DNA of 64,000 nt, taken from positions 11,274,501-11,338,500 of the forward strand of contig JAYKKI010000016.1 in NCBI GenBank assembly GCA_039881145.1. The letters are read 5' to 3'. Of this stretch, positions 38,393-47,489 are shown one piece after another; within the stretch, counting starts at the first letter, position 1, and every line of letters begins with the position of its first letter. Both the position numbers and the translations under genes were made by a program. The stretch comes from Druceiella hillmani (taxonomy: Eukaryota > Arthropoda > Insecta > Lepidoptera > Hepialidae). The notes under the pieces were generated by a model that was not told the DNA's origin, made no database searches, and was given only the letters and a program-made list of their open reading frames with translations.

Positions 38393-39759
38393 AATTATGC
38401 CTCTTAATTTTAATGTTAATTATACCACTTAATTTTAATTAGGTGATCGTTACATAAGAGTTCTTAAGTTTTATTAATCCTGCGGGCAATTGATACTACG
38501 TTTATTTTTTCCAAACTAAGAAAAATAAGTGAACACCCATTTTGCATTGACACTAATACAAAACTTACTTAAAGATAGTTTTCTTCTCCGCACATCATTC
38601 GCTTTTTTAAATTATCCATAATCTTAAATGTAGAGAATTTTAAAGAATCGTTATCTAGAATTATTTTAAATTTAAGGTTTCTTAGTTAGGAGTTTCTAAT
38701 TATTTATACCAATTCGCCCCCTAATTTTTAACTTACCAATTCACCCGCTAATTTTTAACTCGTCCACTAATTTTTGAATAATTTTCTTTAAAAATTAAGC
38801 CACACAGGATGAGAAAAAATTAAATGGAAATTTATAAAACCTAAAATTTTCACTTGGCCTATTGGAATATATTAATACTTTTATTGTCACGAAAGTAAAT
38901 ATTTCCACTGATGCTTAATTCAAGGATATTTGAAAACTAATAATAACTAACATGCATCAACATTATATTTAAAATACAAGGATGAAGGAATGCAAAACCT
39001 GAATTACCTGTAACTTTTTAGTGCTTTTCTACTAGTAATATCTGAAATATCATAAAATGTTTTCGAAAATCTCTCCCAAGGTATAATATCCTGGTATCCG
39101 ATCTCCAGTTTAATCATTAGCTGAGCTTCTTCGATTAAAACACAAGCAAAATATGGAAATATAACAAAGATAACATAGAGTACCCCTTCTTTATGAATTT
39201 TGTTTACACACATCAATATTTTACATGGATGTATAAGGATGTACTTTTTTATGGTATGACCATAACCACCTGTATTCAGTTTAGTAAAATTAAAGCTACT
39301 TTCGTACCTATAATATAAATATAAATTCATGCTTTATAGAATAAATAAATATTCTGTTTGGTTTACATTAATAAACCAAGATAGTGAGTTTATTAGTTTC
39401 TAACATAATATCTCCTAAAGTTCTTGTCGATGTTTTGGTATGTTACTATTAATAACAATGTCATATTGCTTATTTACCCACCTTTAAGTTAGATGGTGAA
39501 ATTCAAGTAAATGTGGTTTAATATTAATGACGAGGCTTAGTAAAGAGCTATCACTTAAGCATTCTCTCACGCTCAGGGGCCTTTTACTTAAATGTTAAGT
39601 GACTCGTATAAGTATATCTGACTAAAGCTGAATCCACTTTAGACAAGTTTCTCACCCTGATGCTACTGGGATAATTCATTAACGATTTTGCGTGTGACAT
39701 GAAGACGTATGGATTATTTTGGGTACCTGTTAACGCTTTAATTAAATGTTTACATCAGT
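38393..39759 (-). repeat. Left arm of a 1.3-kb imperfect inverted duplication
   Basis: This arm is the reverse complement of 40856-42142 throughout its length. Outer landmarks: taattataccacttaatttt with gtgatcgttacataagagtt here, against the complement of aacgatcgccttattaaaat and atgtggtataattaatatt in the right arm. Inner landmarks: ggtacctgttaacgctttaa then atgtttacatcagt, against actgatgtaaacatttaatt and aagcgttaacaggtaccc. Similarity is high in both coding-like and non-coding parts, roughly 80-85% by eye. The arm carries the reading frame listed at 39004-39330. Confidence 0.85.
39004..39330 (-). CDS. Candidate exon of a small secreted protein (unrecognised)
   Basis: The frame codes for 108 residues if read from its first Met, but a likelier start is the internal MCVNKIHKEG. 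That start is followed by a 17-residue hydrophobic stretch (VLYVIFVIFPYFACVLI) and then a polar, acidic tail (EEAQLMIKLEIGYQD... to ALKSYR). This is the layout of a signal peptide followed by a short mature region. The frame ends at a good splice-donor-like site (gttacag then gtaatt), so it may be a first exon rather than a complete gene. The right arm holds a homologous frame with the hydrophobic part conserved. I do not recognise the family. It could equally be chance coding within a transposon arm. Confidence 0.3.
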   Translation of the reverse strand: MNLYLYYRYESSFNFTKLNTGGYGHTIKKYILIHPCKILMCVNKIHKEGVLYVIFVIFPYFACVLIEEAQLMIKLEIGYQDIIPWERFSKTFYDISDITSRKALKSYR

Positions 39760-40482
39760 CTATCGACAGTTTAATAACTGTTTGTAAATAGGCCGAATTA
39801 GTTTCGTTGGTTTTTTTTATAATAGGCAAACAAAGCGTAACCAGTTTCTGTCTAGTAATTCATAGCAATAAGAACGAATTTAAAGTTAATACGAAAAAGG
39901 ATAAAAATAGATTTACGGGTAATGGCATATTTTCTTAACACTTATGGGTAATTATTGCTGTGAAATAAAAAGTATAGGCAGTCATGGGAACTGTCGACAG
40001 AAGTAAACATTTTAAACTTTTGAATAAAAGTGTTTCTTTTATTAAAATTAATAGTAATCATATTTTCAAAATTCAACACGTAAACCTAAAATTAATATAA
40101 AATTTTATAGAATTTATAATTTTAAAATCCGCGACAAAAATATTAGCGAACAATTAGAAATCTGTCTTATCACGCTAGTAAGATATCTCATCAGCCATTA
40201 TGAAATATTCGTTGCACGATGTATTGCAGAGATAAAATATTAAAAAATAGATAATACAAAATTTTTAGAAGCAAATTTTGATAAGAATATTGGGAATGTT
40301 TGAAAATAAATACTTTGTTCTGGTTGTTCACTTTTCTATGTAAAATATCAATATATTTAGTACTCATTATTGTACTGTATAGTGGTACTACAATTAAACA
40401 ATTAAAATAATAATCAAACTAACACACTATTTATACAATGCACAGTATACACACATTAAACTTTCCACCCAGGTAATTTAAT

Positions 40483-40528
40483 TTTACTTGTATAGATATA
40501 CACATCACTGTGTATCTATACAAGTAAA
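40483..40528. repeat. Hairpin, 19-21-bp arms with a 2-base indel
   Basis: tttacttgtatagatatacac (40483-40503) pairs with gtgtatctatacaagtaaa (40510-40528), with only an extra ta in the left arm. Confidence 0.75.
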
Positions 40529-40589
40529 GAAAAGTTATGTTGTACAATACGCCACTCTTATAGCTACAAATATAGCGCTATCTGCTATT

Positions 40590-40660
40590 ATAGCATCGGT
40601 GACTCGAACTCGCAGGATTCTACCCATCCAAAAGCGTCCAACGCGCACATCATAAAGTTG
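40590..40660 (-). other. Possible tRNA-derived (SINE-like) remnant
   Basis: On the minus strand the segment reads tgggtagaatcctgcgagttcgagtcaccgatgc in part. gagttcgagtcac resembles the tRNA B box (ggttcgantcc), and the word tgggtagaatcc could be part of an anticodon-arm region. There is no full cloverleaf and no clear A box, so it is at best a decayed SINE head. Confidence 0.25.
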
Positions 40661-40723
40661 GGTATGCATAATGTGTTGGTTTATTTATGTACACGTGAAC
40701 ACAGGCCTCTGCGCGTGCGCCAG

Positions 40724-40782
<59 letters not shown>

Positions 40783-40801
40783 AATATATGCATAATATAT
40801 G

Positions 40802-40839
<38 letters not shown>

Positions 40840-40841
40840 TT
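40724..40841. repeat. Compound (TA)n microsatellite
   Basis: Two TA blocks separated by acaaatatatgcataatatgt. It sits at the inner edge of the right arm of the inverted duplication. Confidence 0.95.
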
Positions 40842-40855
40842 AAACCATCAAAACA

Positions 40856-42142
40856 CTGATGTAAACATTTAATTAAAGCGTTAACAGGTACCCAAATAAC
40901 TCATAGGTCTTCATGTCACACGCAAAATCGTTGATGAATTATCCCGATAGCATCTGGGTGAGAAACTTGTCTGGAGTAGGCTTCAGCTTTAGTCAGATAT
41001 AATTAAATGAGTCACTTAACATTTAAGTAAAAGGCTCCTGGTCATGAGACATTCCTTAAGTGATAGCTCTTTACTAAGTCTCGTCATTAATATTAAACCA
41101 CACTTACTTAAATTTCTCTATCTAATTCAAAAAAACGCATTATGACATTATTATTAATAATAACATATTAAAACATCGACTAGACTAGGAGATATTATGT
41201 TAGAAACTAATAAACTCACCATCTTGGTTCAATCATGTAAGCCAAACAGAATATTTATTTATTCTCTAAAGCATGAATTTATGTGTCTATTGAAGTACAA
41301 AAGTAGCTTTACTAAATTGAATACAGATGGTTATTACCATACGATAATACATCCTTATACATCCATGTGAAATATCGATGTGTGTAAACAAAATTCACGA
41401 AGAAGGGGCACTCTATGTTATCTTTGTGATATTTCCATATTTTGTTTGTGTTTTAATCACCGAAGCTCAACTAGTGACAGAACAGAAGATCGGATGCCGC
41501 GATCTAATACCCTGCGAGAGATTTTCGAAAAAATTCTATCATATTTTCGGTATTACTACTTGAAAAGCACTAGAGAGATACAGGTTATACATATTTAGCA
41601 TTACTTCATCCTTATATATTAAATACAATGTAGATGTATTTTATTTAGTATTAGTTTTCAAAAGTCCTTAAATTAAACATCAACGTAACAAATCAAATGG
41701 GCGAAGCGAAAATTCTAGAATCTATTAATTTCCATTTGATATTTTCCTCGTCCTGTGCGGCTAAATTTCAAGGTACCTATATTGAAAGGAATTAATTTGA
41801 AAGAGCGGATTAGTATAGCTAATGAGAAACTCCTAAATTTAAAATAATTCTAGATTATAAAATATTCCGGCTAAAGAGCTGTAAAGTATATCGCGAATTT
41901 TTAAAATTGTTGACATTTAAGATTAAGGATAGTTTAAAAAAGGGAATGATAAAAAAATGATTTTTAAGTAAATCCTAGTATTGGTGTGAATGAAAAACGT
42001 GTGTTCACTTTTTTTACATTGAAAAAAATAAGCATAGCATCAATCGCCTGCAGTACTAATAAAACCTAAGAACTCTTAAGAAACGATCGCCTTATTAAAA
42101 TTATGTGGTATAATTAATATTAGAATTAAGAGCCGTAACTAA
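40856..42142 (+). repeat. Right arm of the 1.3-kb imperfect inverted duplication
   Basis: It mirrors 38393-39759 (see the left arm for landmarks). It ends just before aaaatgtatttatatata, a short TA array, and a LINE-tail-like sequence at 42184. That end position may mark the boundary of the duplicated unit. Confidence 0.85.
41378..41563 (+). pseudogene. Right-arm copy of the candidate secreted-protein exon, decayed
   Basis: It reads MCVNKIHEEGALYVIFVIFP then YFVCVLITEAQL, closely matching the left-arm frame in the signal-peptide-like part. The tail diverges (IGCRDLIPCERFSKKFYHIF) and meets a stop (TGA for Arg in ITSRK) before the former donor site, which reads gatacag then gttata instead of gtaatt. 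It is probably the dead partner of the pair, if either copy was ever expressed. Confidence 0.3.
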
Positions 42143-42151
42143 TAAAATGTA

Positions 42152-42180
42152 TTTATATATATATATATATATATATGTAC
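42152..42180. repeat. Short (TA)n microsatellite
   Basis: A short TA array at the junction between the right arm and the LINE-tail remnant. Confidence 0.9.
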
Positions 42181-42183
42181 ATC

Positions 42184-43015
42184 TGGTATACTAGCTGTGC
42201 CCGCGATTTCGTTCGCTTGGGCTCCGAGCTCTAATGCTGTACTCCACTGAATATTTGGTCCAGCTTAAAGGCCAAACCACAGAATACGTGCGCGTGTGCG
42301 TGTGCGTTATATATGCAACATGTGTGCGCCATAATGCATAAAAATATATAGGACATGTTACACCGATTAGAGGCGTGAGCAGCTCATATGCCGCAGTTGG
42401 GTGTGACATCTTAAAATACAGTTTCATACCTGAGAATGCACACGTGCCGCATACGCACACGCTCATACCACGCATACACATTCAGTATAGCCTAATTGTA
42501 TATCAAAACTATCGAAACTATTTTGGACATTTATTTATCTTGTTTGAGTCACAAATATACCCTATCTGCATAACCTATATAGACCTTTCATTTGATACAA
42601 ATCATATTATTCGGTTTGCAAACTTCGGGGAAATAGGATATTTCCCTAAAATTTTTGTTATCATAACTGCCCACAATTCATATTGATAATCTATTTTTTT
42701 ATTCAGAAGTCGATTCAAAGTAATCGTTGGTCTATTTCCCCTCTTTCTCACCCTCCCTCTTTATTTCCGTCCACTCCCTCATACTCACCATCTCCTATTT
42801 CCCCACTCCTTCTTCCTTCCCCCCTTCTACATCTCTTCCTCGCTCTCCCTCTCCTATTCCCCTACCTCATCCTCTACTACTGACTCCTCCCTTTAAAGAA
42901 AACTAGCATTATTTTATTCTCCTTAGGGGATTTTTGAATTGTTAACGATCATATTTGGTTGGTATATTTGTGCAAAATTTCAAGCTGACGGGCTCATTAA
43001 TTTTTTTTTTCGTAA
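42184..43015 (+). repeat. LINE 3'-end-like remnants, GT/CA-rich and CT-rich tracts
   Basis: It starts ctagctgtgcccgcgatttc then gttcgcttgg, a phrase very common at the 3' ends of insect LINE copies. A cgtgcgcgtgtgcgtgtgcg tract lies at 42288-42308 and a roughly complementary cacacg/cgcatacgcacac stretch at 42441-42480. A pyrimidine-rich tract (ccctctcctattcccc type) fills 42735-42890. At 42960-43010 the words aaaatttcaagctgacgggc again recall LINE tails. Open frames here are by-products. Confidence 0.55.
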
Positions 43016-43127
43016 TAATTTTAAACCTACATTTCGAACTCATAATAAATAATTTTTAAGAAATTTGTGTTATATAATAAAATCTGTAAAACATGTTGTT
43101 GATCATTTATTTTCAATAATAATAATA

Positions 43128-43170
43128 GCCGTGCCCGCGATTTCACACGCTTAATAACATATAATTATAT
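43128..43170 (+). repeat. Second LINE-tail copy (gtgcccgcgatttca)
   Basis: taatagccgtgcccgcgatt then tcacacgcttaataac is closely similar to the start of the remnant at 42184. It indicates a second truncated insertion of the same family in tandem orientation. Confidence 0.5.
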
Positions 43171-43361
43171 AGTTGTAATAAAATAAAAAAATATATCAGC
43201 ACTTGTAATGTCATTCTCATTTTAACCAAAGTATATACATACACTCTTTTTCTTTTTTGTCATATTATTAACAAAGTATTATTTATTAAGAGGTTGTATT
43301 AATTGTAATTGTTACTGGCAGATATAGTGTATTCTGGCATATAAAAGCGAACGTTCTAAAT

Positions 43362-43972
43362 TTAAAATTTATTCTTTTTGAATAAAAATTCTCGTATATC
43401 GATTAGTGATGAGGATCGACGTCGGCGTGTCTCATAAAGACCTGGAGAATGCTTCGCAGAAGTGTGCTTTGATGAAATCACCCCTTACGGTGGAGGCTCC
43501 GTAGTGTTTTGGGCTGGTATTAACTCAGATGATCGTACCGAGTTAGTTTCTATTGAAAATGGCACACTTAATACGCAAAGGTACATAACAGAGGTTCTTA
43601 TTCCTCATACCCAACCCGCATTAACATCAGTTCGAGGCGAGTCCATTTTTATGGACGTCAACGCTCGCCCACCGCTCTAGAGACGTTGATGCGTATATGT
43701 CTCCTGCATCGAAAACATACCTAGCCGGAATTCATCGATTAGACTGGCCAGCTAGAAGTCCCGACCGCAATCTGATAGAACACATATGGAATAATCTCAA
43801 ACGTGTCGTCAGAGCCGTAAAACCAGCTCCAGAAAACACTCAGGCCCTTAAAAATGTTATGGTCGCTGAATGGGAACGTATTCCTCAGGAAATGAGAAAA
43901 AACGTCATCGAAAACATACCTAGCAGATTAAGCGCATTGATTTTAGCTAGAGGAAGCCATACTCGTTACTAA
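43362..43972 (+). pseudogene. Tc1-like (IS630-Tc1-mariner) transposase, 5'-truncated and frameshifted
   Basis: Reading begins SRISISDEDRRRRVS, meets a stop where the family has WR, then continues RPGECFAEVCFDEITPYGGG and SVVFWAGINSDDRTELV (family: RPGER...E....GGGSVMVWGGI). At about 43672 a one-base deletion in gctcgcccaccgctc shifts the frame, and the rest reads HRSRDVDAYM, then IHRLDWPARSPDRNLIEHIW to GSHTRY with its own stop at 43970. The third catalytic residue (Glu in NLIEHIW) is kept, but the second is lost: the DNARPH motif reads VNARP. The N-terminal DNA-binding part is missing. Phrases after the stop may include the 3' terminal repeat (about 44036-44070), but its partner was not found. 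Confidence 0.9.
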
Positions 43973-44241
43973 ATTTTCAAATTTTATGATAAATTAATAA
44001 AAAATATTCAAAAATAAAATTTTGCCATTTTTAATGTACCAGTATGAAAACGCTCATCTGTGGACTTCACATCGTTTTTTTTATTTATTCTCATTTTTAA
44101 TGATTGAAGTAGGTAAAAACGATATCTCAATAATAAATAACAATATTCTCATCATATCGCCATATAAAATGCATCAAATAATAATAAAATAACTCTGATA
44201 TGGTTTATTCCTATAAGTGCCGGTTTTCTTTGCAAAAGAGT

Positions 44242-44266
44242 TTATATATATATATATATATATACG

Positions 44267-44343
<77 letters not shown>
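44242..44343. repeat. Compound (TA)n microsatellite
   Basis: TA blocks broken by CGTA, GTA and CACA, followed by tttataaaactagtaattca. Confidence 0.95.
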
Positions 44344-44346
<3 letters not shown>

Positions 44347-44589
44347 AAACTAGTAATTCACTAGAGCGAAGCTGGTATATAATTATAATAATTTTAACTT
44401 TGTTTCCCCTTTTTGGATTTGGTGGCTGATTTTATGGCAATTTAGTGCGCTGAATAGAAATATGTACTTACATTTTCCCCATCATCCTCAATTTTTTTGG
44501 AAAATCCCTATGTGTGAAATTGCAAGAAAAAGGTTACTAAAAAAAATTTTACTAAGTAAAAATTCATATTATAATTAAAAATAAAAACA

Positions 44590-46258
44590 ATTATATGACT
44601 TGGAAGTATTATAACTAAGTTTAAATAACGTCAATAAATAGAATTAAATAATTTTGTGGTACCTTGTTTTTTTCGCCGAAACTCCTATTGTGAAATTTTG
44701 GCTTAAAAGTCAGACTTGCATCATCTCGCTTTAGTAACCAATAAACTTTCAAATCCTGATGAAATCTTTTACCTAGCTCTTGACTTACAGCTCCCAAGTT
44801 ATCAGGAACGTAGTCCAAGTGCAAATTAAGGAAGTGAAGTTTAATGCTAATCGAATATACCATTTATCCGAAATTTTCAATCATTTTCTTCACATTTTTC
44901 TTATAATTTGGACTTTTATCGTTTCCTAGGAAATCGTTCACTACTTCCTTAAAAGATTTCCAGGATTCTAATTAAATTTCACCTAATTTTTCATCGAAAG
45001 TTGCGTCTTTCACCACTTTTTTTATGTGCGGGGCAACGAAAATACCATCTTTCATTGTAGCTTGAGATGGAGATAGAAAAATTTCATTTAGATATTTAAA
45101 ACCTTCTCCTTCTTTATTTAGTGCCTTCGCAAATTGTCTCATCATTCCCAGTTTTATATGTAAAGGGGGTAGTAAAACTTTTCCCACTCGACTAAATTTT
45201 CTCTCACAACATTTTTGTGAAAGAAAATTCTCGGTGGCCACTCTTTCTTCGTCCAATATTTTCCTTTATCTCGATTATCCCACCCGCAAAGAAAGCAAGG
45301 GGTATTTTGTGTAGCCAACTTGTTGATCGGTCAGCATACTTATAAGGTTCAGATTTCCACAGACCATCCAACCGCGTTGTACGTACCTTACTTTATCGAC
45401 CAATTTTTTCAAAGAGAAGTAGCATTTTTTCAAATGTACAGAAAGGGCGACTGACAGTAAAGTATACTTATTGCCATTATCCAAAAAACTGCTTTTAAAC
45501 TTTGCTTTGATGATTCTATGAACAATCTCCATTCGTTCGCGTCATATTATATGTTAAACATTTTCACTAAGCCAGGAATGTCTGCAATACACTAGACCAC
45601 TATCTTCAGCAAAATGTAATATAAAGTCTTTTTTCTGTGGCGATACCAAGAAAATGAGGTGTCAGGAGCAAGCATATTATCTTCCGATAGTCTCGATCCG
45701 AGGAATTTACCTGTATCTTTTGCAGGCTTAGATCTCTTGTTAAGTCGTTCAGTTATGACTGTGAAAATAACTGTGTTTTACTTGATCTAGGCTCAAATTG
45801 AGCTTCAGGTTGTGATACCTCTTTGACATCACTGCTCATGTCTCCAGCTTGCACTGATTCAAAATGTGGATTTAATGGCGGTGCAACGTTCTGGTCGCGA
45901 TGCACCGCGTGCGTTACCGATTACACAATTGGACATACTAAGACTTTTGGTTTTAGAATTGTAGCCTGCAATCATACGATAGCAAAGCTATGATTCTGAA
46001 ATTTATCTCCATAACATAGGCGATTGTAAATCATAGATATTGTTCTACCCTTTTGACCACTTTGGAAGTTCACGAACGCATGTCACACACGTTTTATGTG
46101 GGACTAACTGTTTGTCTTGGTTGGCGATTGCTAGGCCGACATACATGTTATAAACGTTACTTATGACTTCGGTAATATTATGCTGCTGTTTTGTCAGCAT
46201 AAACTGCCCACAAATACGACAAAAATAATCCGATGAATTTAAAGACTTTCGCGATGAC
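44590..46258 (-). pseudogene. Uncharacterised multi-copy arthropod/cnidarian protein family, decayed copy
   Basis: The minus strand carries the whole family layout in order. (1) An N-terminal paired-cysteine segment: DYFCRICGQFMLTKQQ, then PHKTCVTCVRELPKWSKG (46255-46050). (2) A weakly conserved acidic linker (45960-45780). (3) LGSRLSEDNMLAPDTSFSWY and RHRKK; DIPGLVKMFN; ANEWRLFIESSKQSLKAVF (45710-45480). (4) LLSVALSVHLKKCY; GNLNLISMLTDQQVGYTKYP (to about 45290). (5) VLLPPLHIKLGMMRQFAKAL and KDGIFVAPHIKKVVKDATF. (6) FKEVVNDFLGNDKSPNYKK, SIKLHFLNLHLDYVPDNLGA and GKRFHQDLKV, ending in LLKRDDASL (to 44621). About 20 residues are missing after HQDLKV, and stops and frameshifts break the frame repeatedly. 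From memory, close relatives occur in many copies in arthropod and cnidarian genomes without an assigned function. They are probably mobile-element-borne. Confidence 0.8.
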
Positions 46259-46288
46259 AGCTTGTGGCTGAGCGTTACGAAATAACGT

Positions 46289-46324
46289 TATAAATAGCAA
46301 TATTAAATAATATTGCTATTTATA
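46289..46324. repeat. Perfect hairpin, 17-bp arms
   Basis: tataaatagcaatatta (46289-46305) pairs with taatattgctatttata (46308-46324) around aa. It lies about 30 bases upstream of the first recognisable codon of the uncharacterised family copy and could belong to the end of the element that carried it. Confidence 0.8.
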
Positions 46325-47430
46325 CAAAAATCTATTAATGTACACTCATTAACCCACTTCTAAAGATTTAAGTTAATTACAGTTAAATGAGGTCTTCATC
46401 AAATGATTAGGTCATTTAAATCTACATTGTATTTAACTAACTATTTAATATAACTTATTCATTGTTATCTACTCAGTGTCTTTTTTTTCAATAAGAAACA
46501 ACTAAAATGAAATCTTAGTTTTTGGATAGGTGAGCCTAGATACTTTTGGCAAAAAAAAACTATACTAAATAACTACAAATCCTGACATGACGAAATTTTT
46601 CCCGTAATCAGCACCCCAAAATCTATCAAAATCAGTCATCAAATCTTAAAAGAGAAAACCATCGCAGACCTGTGCAAAGGCTCAGGTAAACTTTTAAAAC
46701 AAAATTTATTTTAAGTAGCAAAGATTATCAGCTTAAGAGCCATAACAGGAATACACTATTTTCGGCATCAGGTACTCATGTTACCTTTGAACGTTCACAA
46801 TCTAAAAAACAATGACGGTTAAAATAGCAGTCTAATGTTAAAAAAATTGAAAGCCTTATATTTAACATATAATTACAAAGTTTCTGGTCTTTGGATTCAG
46901 ACTCAACTCTTCTGACTCGCGCTTTCATAATTATTGCCACCCAACGATTGGCGATAATGGAATAATATCACATTTAATACATAATTATTATCGTTTTTCC
47001 TCTTTGCCTTTGTCAAGAGAAGTTTTAAATGAAATTATCGGAATAAATTCCACCATTACGCGACCATGGACCACTGTACGCATTAGTCCTGACATCGACG
47101 TTGGTAATTGGTGCGACCCTTGTCTGCAGCTAACAAATAGACGTAATAATTAATCACCCTAATACCAAAATGTGCGAGCGAGAGTTTGAGGGAAAAATAA
47201 TGATTCTGGAACTCAATTTGACAGCATTTCCCGATGGTGTGCAGTGTGCATTAAGTTAGCGATAAAAATTGCTAAAGGAAACTTTATTTGGAAAAATTAA
47301 TCAATATTTCATTTACTTCAAATTTTATTTCATTTTCATGGTGGGACCAACATATTCCCATAATACGAACTTAACTCGCAGGAAACGGTAAAAAGAGATA
47401 AATATTCAAACAGTGTTGTAAAAGGGTGAG
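46325..47430. other. No gene recognised; modestly GC-richer patch at 47060-47260
   Basis: Bases 47060-47260 are richer in G+C than the flanks (gaccatggaccactgtacgc type), but frames are short on both strands and no family was recognised. Confidence 0.4.

Positions 47431-47432
<2 letters not shown>

Positions 47433-47466
<34 letters not shown>
47433..47466. repeat. (TA)n microsatellite
   Basis: A short TA array ending in acacatgtataac. Confidence 0.9.
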
Positions 47467-47471
<5 letters not shown>

Positions 47472-47489
47472 GTATAACCAATATATAAT

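Larger units (their letters stand above)
39760..40855. other. Spacer between inverted arms
   Basis: It contains the hairpin at 40483-40528, a possible tRNA-like remnant near 40590-40660 and a long (TA)n array. No open frame of note. If the frames in the two arms are real, transcription would run outward from this spacer on both sides. Confidence 0.6.

Noticed and set aside
40590..40660. Functional tRNA gene
   Set aside because: Only a B-box-like word is present. There is no acceptor-stem pairing, no convincing A box and no foldable anticodon arm.
42191..42883. Several overlapping open frames on both strands, including a Pro/Ser/Leu-rich one
   Set aside because: They arise from LINE-tail, GT/CA-rich and CT-rich low-complexity tracts. 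The CT-rich tract alone gives the Pro/Ser/Leu composition.
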